DNA of 33,338 nt from HGM11368 sp051883415 (GTDB lineage: Bacteria > Bacillota > Clostridia > Christensenellales > UBA3700): contig JBJETR010000058.1 in the NCBI GenBank assembly GCA_051883415.1, positions 1 to 33,338 of the forward strand, given 5' to 3'. The notes under the pieces are model-generated. The model was not told the DNA's origin. It saw nothing but the letters and a program-made list of their open reading frames with translations, and did not search any database. Numbering within the stretch: the first letter of the stretch is position 1; every line of letters begins with the position of its first letter. A program made the translations under genes and the position numbers. This document shows, in pieces, positions 1-6,871 of the stretch.

Positions 1-40
1 TATACAAGAAAATCTAGTAGATTGATATTAGAATACAATT

Positions 41-66
41 AAAGCACGCCATATGCGTGCTTTTTG
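41..66. terminator. Intrinsic terminator, probably bidirectional
   Basis: A perfect 9-bp inverted repeat (AAAGCACGC at 41-49, GCGTGCTTT at 55-63) has a 5-nt loop. Read on the plus strand it is followed by a T-run, which would serve a gene to the left of the window. Read on the minus strand it lies just after the stop of the 59-codon gene and ends in TTTAATT, so it can close the HAD-hprK operon. Confidence 0.75.
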
Positions 67-67
67 T

Positions 68-247
68 TTACCAATCTTCTTTGTGAGATAGTTTGATATC
101 GGTATAAAATTCTTTGTACTTGCGTTTGAAGGCTTCGGGATCGGTTTCGTAGTCTTCGGCATCGTAGAGAGAACAAAACTCTGCGAATATATCGTCGCAG
201 TCTTCGTCAAGTCTCTCGGCAAGTTTCATCATTTCGTAATTGGTCAT
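68..247 (-). CDS. Small acidic hypothetical protein downstream of hprK (59 aa)
   Basis: This ATG-to-TAA reading frame starts with MTNYEMMKLAERL and ends with LSHKEDW. It is rich in Asp and Glu, with no membrane segment or signal peptide; it looks like a soluble, mostly helical protein. The start lies 4 nt after the hprK stop. A Shine-Dalgarno GGAG, embedded in the last hprK codons, sits 7 nt upstream, which is strong support for translation. A terminator follows directly, so it is the last gene of the HAD-hprK transcript. I do not recognise the family. A link to HPr/HprK control is suggested only by position. Confidence 0.72.
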   Translation of the reverse strand: MTNYEMMKLAERLDEDCDDIFAEFCSLYDAEDYETDPEAFKRKYKEFYTDIKLSHKEDW

Positions 248-251
248 AGTT

Positions 252-1193
252 TTACTCCGTTATTTTAGCGTTGTTCATAAGTTCTTTGAGAGGATCGTAG
301 CCAAACTCTTTGAGACGGAAGTTCCTTGCGGCAACCTCTACTACTATGGCAAGGTTTCTGCCCGGCATGACAGGCAAGACGATTTTTGGCTTTTTGACTC
401 CCAAAATAGTGGTTTCGCTTTGGTTTTTGCCAAGCCTCTCAACTCCACCCATATTGTCCTTCCACTTTTGAAGTTCGATGACGAGGTGGATATCTTCGCT
501 GTCAAGCACCGCTCCCACACCGTAAAGTCTACGCACGTCAATAATGCCGATACCTCTGACTTCCATAAAAAACTTGATATTGTCGGGCGCTCTGCCCACG
601 AGTTCGTTGTTGACCTTCTTGATGATGACGGCATCGTCGGCAACCAAACGGTGTCCTCTATGCACGAGTTCCAACGCCGTTTCGCTCTTGCCAAGTCCGC
701 TGTCGCCCGTTATCAACACGCCTGTTCCGCTGATATCAAGCAAGGTGCCGTGGCAAGATATGCTAGGTGCAAGTAAGTTTTGCAGATAATCGGCAACGGT
801 GGTGTTGAGTTGTGTGGTCGTGCAAGCCGACTGCAAAACGGGGATGTTGTTTTTGCGAAAAACCTCTACAGCCAAAGCGTCGGGTTGCAACTGCCTTGCA
901 TAGATTATGCATGGTATCTCTTTGGTGCAAATTCTCTCGGTAGTCTTGCGTTTTTTTTCGTTATCGAGAGAGTCGAAATAATAGTGTTCGGCAAAACCGA
1001 CGAGCTGTACTCTGCCCGCTCCGAAATAGTCCTCAAAGCCCGCTAGTAAAAGTCCCGGACGATTGACTAGCATGGACGTAAAGGTTACGTCGTCGTCCTC
1101 GTTACCTACGATGATATTGAGCCCGCAAGCCTTGCAAAACTGCCCGAGCTTGACGGTCTTGACGGTGAGTTCTTCTTCTATATTGACTTCCAT
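252..1193 (-). CDS. hprK: HPr kinase/phosphorylase (313 aa)
   Basis: This bifunctional enzyme phosphorylates and dephosphorylates Ser46 of HPr (and Crh), the switch for carbon catabolite repression in low-GC Gram-positives. An N-terminal lobe of about 130 residues is followed by the kinase lobe. The kinase lobe has the conserved His of SCHG (about residue 148), Walker A GDSGLGKS (about 163-170), VADD, and the family signature EVRGIGIIDV. The length is normal for the family. The reading frame extends 11 codons upstream, but I chose the internal ATG because GGAGG lies 7 nt before it, in the 11-nt gap after the HAD stop. It is cotranscribed with the HAD gene and the 59-codon gene. No HPr gene is in the window. 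Confidence 0.95.
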   Translation of the reverse strand: MEVNIEEELTVKTVKLGQFCKACGLNIIVGNEDDDVTFTSMLVNRPGLLLAGFEDYFGAGRVQLVGFAEHYYFDSLDNEKKRKTTERICTKEIPCIIYARQLQPDALAVEVFRKNNIPVLQSACTTTQLNTTVADYLQNLLAPSISCHGTLLDISGTGVLITGDSGLGKSETALELVHRGHRLVADDAVIIKKVNNELVGRAPDNIKFFMEVRGIGIIDVRRLYGVGAVLDSEDIHLVIELQKWKDNMGGVERLGKNQSETTILGVKKPKIVLPVMPGRNLAIVVEVAARNFRLKEFGYDPLKELMNNAKITE

Positions 1194-1204
1194 ACTATCC
1201 TCCG

Positions 1205-2023
1205 TTAGCATTGCTCGTCCAAGCAAAATTTGTATATAATCTGTGCAATAGCATCATCGTCGTTGGACACGCTGACAAAATCCGCCTTGCTCTTGGTGGC
1301 TTGGAAAGCGTTGGCTGTGGCTATGCCCAGACCTGCCGTCTCTATCATAGATATATCGTTTTCGCTATCGCCCACGGCGATTACTTCGTCTATGCTCCAA
1401 TCGTGCATTTTGCACACTTCTCTCACTGCGCTACCTTTGTTGATGCCAACGGGCAAAAACTCAACGATTACGGGATTGGAACGACACATAACTACCCTGT
1501 CGCCAAATCTTTCTCTTGCTTCCTCTATAAGTTTCGGCGCTTTGTCGGGCTCGATGAGAGCAATGAGTTTCATAGGAGGATTGCTCTCCAAAAGAAAATC
1601 GTGCAAGGTCTTGCCCGTTACGTTGTATGCTATCTGACACACCATAGCAAACTTGTCGGTATAAGGATTTTTGTACTGCACGCAACACTCGTCGTCCACG
1701 TACGCCATACCGACTAGTTCTTTACGTTGGTCCAAAAAATCCGCTACTTCCAAAGCTAGCGAAGGCTCGAAAAAGTTGCTGTATTTGAGTTTCCTTGTCT
1801 CGATATCGTACACGCCCGCACCTTGGTAGCATATCAAATCGCCACGCAAACCGAGCTCTTTGGCTTTGGGCAATATGGACTGGAATAGTCTGCCCGTAGC
1901 AAGAATAAAATGTCCGCCCGCCTCGATATATCGGCGTATCGCATCCTTGTTGGTCTGCGATATCGTGTAGTCGCTGCGGTACAAAGTACCGTCAAAATCA
2001 CTAAAAATTGCCTTGTATTTCAT
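1205..2023 (-). CDS. Cof-type HAD-superfamily hydrolase (272 aa)
   Basis: This is probably a cytosolic phosphatase acting on a small phosphorylated metabolite (sugar phosphate or similar); the substrate cannot be read from sequence. Motif I is SDFDGTL, with nucleophile and acid Asp at residues 9 and 11. The LATGR motif II region is near residue 41, a conserved Lys occurs in NKG (about 196), and motif IV is GDSENDISM (218-226). The large cap between motifs II and III puts it in the Cof/IIB group. It heads the operon with hprK. No Shine-Dalgarno sequence precedes the ATG. Instead a full sigma-A promoter ends 9 nt upstream, so the message is probably leaderless or nearly so. Confidence 0.88.
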   Translation of the reverse strand: MKYKAIFSDFDGTLYRSDYTISQTNKDAIRRYIEAGGHFILATGRLFQSILPKAKELGLRGDLICYQGAGVYDIETRKLKYSNFFEPSLALEVADFLDQRKELVGMAYVDDECCVQYKNPYTDKFAMVCQIAYNVTGKTLHDFLLESNPPMKLIALIEPDKAPKLIEEARERFGDRVVMCRSNPVIVEFLPVGINKGSAVREVCKMHDWSIDEVIAVGDSENDISMIETAGLGIATANAFQATKSKADFVSVSNDDDAIAQIIYKFCLDEQC

Positions 2024-2032
2024 AATAATTAC

Positions 2033-2061
2033 ATTGTATATCCTTTGTTGTGATATGTCAA
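2033..2061 (-). promoter_or_regulatory. Sigma-A promoter for the HAD-hprK operon, abutting the start codon
   Basis: On the minus strand the -35 is TTGACA (2056-2061, consensus), the spacer is 17 nt and the -10 is TACAAT (2033-2038). The -35 box contains the uvrC stop codon. Only 9 nt separate the -10 from the ATG at 2023, so transcription should begin about 2-3 nt before the start codon, with no ribosome-binding site in the leader. Confidence 0.72.
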
Positions 2062-3905
2062 TCTTCCTGCGTGTCGCCCGAGTGAAAATGCTCGTATATC
2101 GCTACTGCGGTCGGTCTATCCATGCCTTTGACGAGCAACAAGTCCTCTACGCTTGCGTTGCGTATATTGTCCATAGTCTTGAATGCCGCTATGAGTCGCT
2201 TTTGCTTGACTTCGCCCACCCCCGCCACGTCGGTAAGCCTACTCTTTGTCTGAGTACGCCTACGCTCGTTGCGATGAAAAGTTATGGCAAATCTATGCGC
2301 CTCGTCCCTTATGCGCTGTACGAGCTTGAGTGCATAACTGTTGCGTGGCAAAAGCACCGATTGCGATTGGTTAGGGAAGAATATCTCCTCCTCACTCTTG
2401 GCAAGTCCCACGATTTCTACGCCGCTAAGCCCCGCCTTCTCTACCTCTTGCATGACGCTGCTGAGTTGCCCTTTGCCACCGTCTATGATGATAAGGTCGG
2501 GTTTATAAGAAAAGGATTCGTCCTTCTCTTGGTCGTCAAGTAGGCGGGATATCCTTCGTCTAAGCACTTCTTGGAGACTCTCGAAGTCGTTGTTGCCCTC
2601 TACCGTCTTGATATGGAACTTGCGATAGTGCGATTTGGCGGGCTGCCCGTTGAGAAATACCACCATCGAGCCTACCTTGTTGGTGCCCGAGATGTGCGAT
2701 ATGTCGTAGCATTCCATGCGGATAGGCATGCGGGAGAGCTTGAGAAATTCTTGAAGCTGTATCATAGCACCCACCGTCATATTGTCTTGGCGTTCTTTGA
2801 GCGACAACGATTTGTCGAGATAGTCGCAAGCGTTGCTCATTGCCATATCGACTAGTTGCTTACGCACGCCTTGGTGAGGGGTGATGACGTTGACCTTTTT
2901 GCCCTTCTTTTCGCTGAGATATTCCGCTAAAACGTCGGCGTCTTCTAGGTTTACGCTAGTGATGACCTCTTGAGGAATATACGGCACACCGTCGTAATAG
3001 CGCATGATATAGTTGGATAGGCTGTCTTGCTCGTTGAGGCTAAGACTGTCTACAACCTGTTTGTCCGAGCCCACCAGCTTGCCTGCTCTGACGAAAAGCG
3101 TGGACACGACGACGTTGAGCCCGTTGGAAGCAATGGCGAATATATCAAGGTCAAAATCCTTGGGTAAAGCCGTGACTTGTCGGCGGATAAGCTTGTCGAG
3201 GACGGCAAGTTTTTGCTTATACATCAATGCAAGCTCATATTCCGTCTGCTCGGAAGCCTCTTGCATCTTGCGGGTGAGAATACCAGCTACCGACTTGTCG
3301 TTGCCTTGCAAAAATGCTATAACTTTGGATATCGTTTCGGCATACTGCTCGGGCGTCTCATACCCCATACAAGGAGCGTGACACCTGCCTATATGGTAAT
3401 TGAGGCAAGGTCTGTGTCCCTTGGGCGGCTTAGACATATCGAGGCTGCACGAGCGAAGAGGAAAAGCCGAATAGATGAGGTCGACTATCTCCTTGGAAGT
3501 AATACCTTGCATATATGGACCGAAATACTTGGCACCGTCGTTTTTGAGTTTTCGAACTACCTCGACCTTGGGATAGGCTTGCTTGGTATTGATTTTGATA
3601 AAAGGATAGCTCTTGTCGTCTTTGAGAAGTATGTTGTAGGGCGGTTGGTGCTTTTTGATGAGATTGTTCTCTAGCACCAAAGCCTCTATCTCGTTGCGTG
3701 TGATGATGTATTCGAAGTCGGCAATCTTGGATACCATAATGAGCACCTTGTCGGTCTTGCCGACAGGTGAACCGAAATATTGCGTAACCCTCTTCTTGAG
3801 ATTGCGAGCCTTGCCGACGTACAAAATCTGTCTGTCGGCAGAATACATTATATAAACTCCGCTATTTTCGGGTAAATCCTTGACCTTTTGCCTAATCAAA
3901 TCCAT
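2058..3905 (-). CDS. uvrC: Excinuclease ABC subunit C (615 aa)
   Basis: UvrC is the dual-incision nuclease of nucleotide excision repair, recruited by UvrB at lesions marked by UvrA. The domains are complete: GIY-YIG nuclease at the N terminus (GVYIMYS, ILYVGKA), a four-cysteine cluster about residues 153-179, the UVR region about 200-235, the RNase H-like endonuclease (ECYDISHISG), and a C-terminal helix-hairpin-helix pair (DVAGVGEVKQKRL, VKGMDRPTA). Length is typical. The uvrA 3' end lies at the other side of the window. There is no Shine-Dalgarno sequence: a sigma-A promoter ends 6 nt before the ATG, so this is a leaderless candidate. Confidence 0.97.
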   Translation of the reverse strand: MDLIRQKVKDLPENSGVYIMYSADRQILYVGKARNLKKRVTQYFGSPVGKTDKVLIMVSKIADFEYIITRNEIEALVLENNLIKKHQPPYNILLKDDKSYPFIKINTKQAYPKVEVVRKLKNDGAKYFGPYMQGITSKEIVDLIYSAFPLRSCSLDMSKPPKGHRPCLNYHIGRCHAPCMGYETPEQYAETISKVIAFLQGNDKSVAGILTRKMQEASEQTEYELALMYKQKLAVLDKLIRRQVTALPKDFDLDIFAIASNGLNVVVSTLFVRAGKLVGSDKQVVDSLSLNEQDSLSNYIMRYYDGVPYIPQEVITSVNLEDADVLAEYLSEKKGKKVNVITPHQGVRKQLVDMAMSNACDYLDKSLSLKERQDNMTVGAMIQLQEFLKLSRMPIRMECYDISHISGTNKVGSMVVFLNGQPAKSHYRKFHIKTVEGNNDFESLQEVLRRRISRLLDDQEKDESFSYKPDLIIIDGGKGQLSSVMQEVEKAGLSGVEIVGLAKSEEEIFFPNQSQSVLLPRNSYALKLVQRIRDEAHRFAITFHRNERRRTQTKSRLTDVAGVGEVKQKRLIAAFKTMDNIRNASVEDLLLVKGMDRPTAVAIYEHFHSGDTQED

Positions 3906-3911
3906 GAGGAT

Positions 3912-3940
3912 ATTATATCATACTTTGGCTGTCGATACAA
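3912..3940 (-). promoter_or_regulatory. Sigma-A promoter of uvrC, abutting the start codon
   Basis: On the minus strand the -35 is TTGTAT (3935-3940), the spacer is 17 nt and the -10 is TATAAT (3912-3917). Six nt separate it from the uvrC ATG at 3905. The intervening bases (ATCCTC) contain no ribosome-binding site. Confidence 0.7.
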
Positions 3941-3943
3941 TCA

Positions 3944-4300
3944 TTAAACGTACTTTCCGTTGGACGTGTTGAGATTGTTGACGCCCGTCATCATTACTTC
4001 GTTGACGTAAGGGTTGACTATGCGATAAAAGACGATTTTTCCCACCCTTCTATCCGCAACTATGCGAGCGTCGCGAAGCAGTTTGAGCTGATGAGATACG
4101 GTGGTTTGGTTGAGCCCCAACAATATGCATACGTCGCATACGCAAAGCTCCGTCACGGCAAGCACCGACAGTATCTTGAGTCTTGTACTGTCACTGAAAA
4201 TAAAATAAAAATCGGCTATCCCCTTGACGGCTCCGTTGGGCGGAATGTAACTCCTAATAGACTGTTCTTCACTCTCCGTCAACGTCAAACACGCACGCAT
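3944..4300 (-). CDS. ArsR/SmtB-family metal-responsive repressor (118 aa)
   Basis: This is a winged-helix repressor expected to leave DNA when it binds a metal or metalloid ion. The N-terminal half carries ELCVCDVC (a C-x-C-x2-C site on the recognition helix region, the type used for As(III)/Sb(III) in classic ArsR and for other thiophilic ions in relatives). It is followed by the helix-turn-helix LLGLNQTTVSHQLKLLRDA and the wing. I chose the start at MRACLT because GGAGG lies 5 nt upstream; the open frame extends 34 codons further but reads through the promoter. It is transcribed divergently from the cysteine-rich microprotein gene, its likely target. The inducing ion is unknown. Confidence 0.88.
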   Translation of the reverse strand: MRACLTLTESEEQSIRSYIPPNGAVKGIADFYFIFSDSTRLKILSVLAVTELCVCDVCILLGLNQTTVSHQLKLLRDARIVADRRVGKIVFYRIVNPYVNEVMMTGVNNLNTSNGKYV

Positions 4301-4334
4301 ATTCCCTCCGTGGCAAAATAATATGCCTATTGGT

Positions 4335-4353
4335 TGATAAGTACATATTATCA
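4335..4353. promoter_or_regulatory. Candidate operator between arsR and the cysteine-rich gene
   Basis: An inverted repeat TGATAA-N7-TTATCA lies in the divergent intergenic region and overlaps a possible minus-strand -10 for arsR (TAATAT on that strand, 4345-4350). ArsR-family repressors bind AT-rich inverted repeats at such places, so this is a plausible autoregulatory site. No binding evidence is available from sequence alone. Confidence 0.4.
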
Positions 4354-4422
4354 CGGTAACACAATCGAATTTTGCCTCATATTGTAAAATAAGAAAAAAC
4401 ATTGAAAAAAGGAGGTCAATCT

Positions 4423-4611
4423 ATGGATAATTGCTGCTGCTTGTGGATTATCATCTTACTCTTGTGCTGTTGCTGTGGCGACAATGAAGGAAGATCCGGC
4501 AACAACTGTTGCTTCGGCAGAGACGGTGGATGCGACTGTTGCACTCTCATAATCTTGATACTCATCATCTGCTGCTGTTGCAGAAACGGCGACGCCGACG
4601 ACGTAATCTAA
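4423..4611 (+). CDS. Cysteine-cluster microprotein (62 aa, 16 Cys)
   Basis: Sixteen of 62 residues are cysteine. The layout is duplicated: a Cys cluster, 8-9 aliphatic residues, then a CCCC cluster (CCCLWIIILLLCCCC and CDCCTLIILILIICCCC), joined by a Gly/Asn/Asp-rich linker with another CC pair. Each half could form a short membrane-inserted or amphipathic helix capped with thiols. The start at 4423 is fixed by GGAGG 7 nt upstream. A role in binding thiophilic metal is inferred from the cysteines and from the divergent ArsR gene. It resembles loosely the small high-cysteine proteins annotated in many Clostridia, whose function is unknown. Confidence 0.75.
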   Translation: MDNCCCLWIIILLLCCCCGDNEGRSGNNCCFGRDGGCDCCTLIILILIICCCCRNGDADDVI

Positions 4612-4635
4612 AATACATATAAGATACATATTATG

Positions 4636-4670
4636 CAAAAATATCCACCCCCGACCAGAGGGTGGATATT
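4636..4670 (-). terminator. Intrinsic terminator downstream of the trpS operon
   Basis: An 11-bp perfect stem (AATATCCACCC at 4640-4650, GGGTGGATATT at 4660-4670) has a 9-nt loop. On the minus strand the stem runs into ATTTTTG, the better T-tract, so it mainly ends the transcript from 4790. It could also stop transcription from the cysteine-rich gene on the plus strand, where no T-run follows. Confidence 0.65.
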
Positions 4671-4789
4671 ACTTACAATCGTACCGACAATTTGATTTTT
4701 ATAGCCTATATATAAGTCGCATAATATAAATACAAAATTGATAGGTCTTAATATATATTTTGCCGATATGTATTTAGTTATTGACTATT

Positions 4790-5374
4790 TTAGTCAAACA
4801 AATCGTCTATATTTTCTTGGTCTGTTTGAGAAGGCTCGCTTCGCCTAATAACCTTGCCAACTCGCCTGGACACCAATTGAAAAGTCACTCTAAACAATGG
4901 ATCGTAAGCACAAAACAGCACTAGTCCCACAGCCCAGAATATCGGCGTATTGAGTCGCAACGTGCCAATGACAATATCGGAAATTACCACTCCCATCAAC
5001 TTGTAGCACGCCCAAAACGCCAAAGCAAAATATGCAAGTTTAATAACAGTTATCAGTATGATTTTGACGGCTCTCGGTAAACGAGTTGTATAGAAACGAA
5101 AATCTAAAAGCCACGCAACCAGAGAGTATAAACCAAAGAATAATATAAAAGGCAGTGCTTTGATATTGCCTGCCAAAAATCCTACTGCAGACGCTACGAC
5201 ATAACTTGCGAGCGCCGACCAAAATAAACCTTGTGTAAGAGGAAGCGATACGCATAGCGCCGATATTACGAAAAAAGCTACCTTTGCCGTAGGTAGAAAC
5301 ATTGCAAGCAATAGCGATATAATCGTCAATGCGGCAGATATTCCCGAAATGGCAATGCGATAGCTTCTCTTCAT
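4790..5374 (-). CDS. Polytopic membrane protein of unknown function (194 aa)
   Basis: About five to six hydrophobic segments fill residues 8-165, followed by a charged cytoplasmic tail (RRSEPSQTDQENIDDLFD). The small, all-helical layout resembles ECF-transporter S components, but I see no substrate signature, so I leave the function open. The ATG lies one nt after the stop of the J-like gene and has no Shine-Dalgarno sequence of its own, so it should depend on translational coupling. It is the last gene of the trpS-DUF5685-J operon. Its position beside the cysteine-tailed J-like protein suggests a membrane partner. Confidence 0.75.
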   Translation of the reverse strand: MKRSYRIAISGISAALTIISLLLAMFLPTAKVAFFVISALCVSLPLTQGLFWSALASYVVASAVGFLAGNIKALPFILFFGLYSLVAWLLDFRFYTTRLPRAVKIILITVIKLAYFALAFWACYKLMGVVISDIVIGTLRLNTPIFWAVGLVLFCAYDPLFRVTFQLVSRRVGKVIRRSEPSQTDQENIDDLFD

Positions 5375-5375
5375 T

Positions 5376-6020
5376 TTAGCAACAAGGTATCAAATCTCCG
5401 CCCATACACTCGCAACAACAGTCACAACATATGAGTGTGGAACAAGTATTGCAACAAGCTTCGTCATTGGCGGCTCGCCTTGCCTCTTGGTCGGGACGAG
5501 AATAACCCGCTCTACCCGCCGCAGCACTACCGCTAGCCGAGCTTGCCTCCTCTGCGCTTGCACCCGAGAGCACTTTGTTGAGTCTTTCTCTAGCTTGCTT
5601 ATACTTTTCGTTGTCCTCGTCGAGAGTGAGGGCTATGTCGAGTTGCTTTTTGCTCTCCACGTTCCAACCACGCTTGTGATAGATGATAGCTTGAAGATAG
5701 TGCCAATATCCGTCTCTCATCTCGATATTGTCAAGCTTGGACTGCGCTCCCTCAAGGTTGCCTGCCCTAATCATATCTTCTATCTCACCCAAGCCACTCG
5801 CACCTTCTTGAGAAAAGTGAAAGTCGTTGGCTTTGTCCTCTAAGCATTGGTGATAAGCTCTCTCTAACTCGTCGAGTTTTTTGGCAGCCAAATTGCCAAC
5901 CTCGCCATCTTCAAAAAGTTGGGATTGGTACTCTTCTCTAAGCCTCTCGTAGGCTATTCTTATCTCTTCTTGCGTGGCGTCCTTAGCCACACCGAGTATC
6001 AAATACGGATCTTTTTGCAC
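5376..6020 (-). CDS. J-domain-like protein with cysteine-rich C-terminal tail (214 aa)
   Basis: Residues 4-58 look like a J domain (DPYLILGVAKDATQEEIRIAY, then a KKLDELERAY-type helix), but the HPD tripeptide that activates DnaK is absent; the loop reads EEYQSQLFED. Residues 75-150 look like helical TPR-type repeats, followed by an Ala/Ser linker. The last 27 residues hold 11 cysteines and end in MGGDLIPCC. Start is GTG at 6020, with GGAG about 9 nt upstream; it overlaps the DUF5685 gene by 22 nt. The protein is therefore unlikely to be a standard Hsp40. The tail may bind metal or anchor the protein; this is inference. J-like plus DUF5685 pairs are a recurrent clostridial arrangement. Confidence 0.85.
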   Translation of the reverse strand: MQKDPYLILGVAKDATQEEIRIAYERLREEYQSQLFEDGEVGNLAAKKLDELERAYHQCLEDKANDFHFSQEGASGLGEIEDMIRAGNLEGAQSKLDNIEMRDGYWHYLQAIIYHKRGWNVESKKQLDIALTLDEDNEKYKQARERLNKVLSGASAEEASSASGSAAAGRAGYSRPDQEARRAANDEACCNTCSTLICCDCCCECMGGDLIPCC

Positions 6021-6871
6021 TTAGTTTCACTCCTTAACAGTTCTTTGGTTTTGGCTAGTAAGCCGTACCACAATACGTTGGTGATTACCCCTTCGTATCG
6101 GGTGATATTTAGATTGTCGAACGCCTTGTTGATAGCGTCGTAACACGACATAAACAATAGTTGCAGTTCTTCAGACTTATCCTTGAGGAAGGTAGCTTTG
6201 TCGGTATAAGTATAATCTGCGAGAAATACGTTGTATTTGCCACCTTTGAAGTCGTCGTCGATATCGTCGAGAGCGTCGGCACAATATACCCATTTGCCTA
6301 CGTTATACATTACGTCGCCAACGTAAGAATTATAATTGTCGCCCGCTAGCTCGATAGAAATCCCCTTCATAATCTCGGCAAAGGCGTCGGCTACAATGTC
6401 GGCTCCCGCTTGATTATTCTTTTCCATTGTTCTTAGACGCTCGTAGCCATCTTGGACTACTTCGTCAATCTTAGGAAGCTTGGCTTTGGCTCTCTTGTAG
6501 TGTCTATTGAGCACCGCCTTGTTCACAAATTTAGCTTTGGCGGATTGCTCGTCGCAAATATCGTCGACAAGTTTGTAGTGTGCTAGTATGGTGTTGGTAT
6601 CCACGATAGCACTCATGAGCTCGTTGTGCTTGACTATGCTCTTCTTTTTGATAGGATTGAGTATACAAGCCTCGTCGGAATACTCCACTTGTCTATCGCA
6701 AATTGCGTGCATAAATACTGCCAAAAAGGTGACGTCATAGTTGGTGGTAAACCGCATAAGCTGTCCGCACTTTTTGCCTATCGACTTGCACAGTCCGCAA
6801 TAAAAAGCCTTGTAGACGGTGTAGTCTTTGATAAACATATTGGGTTTGTCTGGCACAACGTATCCGAACAT
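5999..6871 (-). CDS. DUF5685 family protein (290 aa)
   Basis: The N terminus MFGYVVPDKP with YCGLC (about residues 24-28) matches the DUF5685 family as I know it; no function is established. The protein is mostly helical. It has two aspartate-rich segments, DDICDE (103-108) and DALDDIDDDFKGGKYN (199-214), which resemble the Mg-diphosphate motifs of class I isoprenoid synthases of the squalene/phytoene type. That similarity is my inference. The ATG overlaps the trpS stop (TAATG) and no ribosome-binding site is visible, so it is translated by coupling with trpS. It overlaps the following J-like gene by 22 nt. Confidence 0.88.
   Translation of the reverse strand: MFGYVVPDKPNMFIKDYTVYKAFYCGLCKSIGKKCGQLMRFTTNYDVTFLAVFMHAICDRQVEYSDEACILNPIKKKSIVKHNELMSAIVDTNTILAHYKLVDDICDEQSAKAKFVNKAVLNRHYKRAKAKLPKIDEVVQDGYERLRTMEKNNQAGADIVADAFAEIMKGISIELAGDNYNSYVGDVMYNVGKWVYCADALDDIDDDFKGGKYNVFLADYTYTDKATFLKDKSEELQLLFMSCYDAINKAFDNLNITRYEGVITNVLWYGLLAKTKELLRSETKCKKIRI

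Noticed and set aside
240..776. 178-codon plus-strand frame opposite hprK
   Set aside because: It is the antisense of hprK, without ribosome-binding site or family resemblance; hprK motifs are unambiguous.
4790..5374. Assignment as an ECF-transporter S component
   Set aside because: Size and helices fit, but no vitamin-specific motif or riboswitch is present, unlike folT in the same window.
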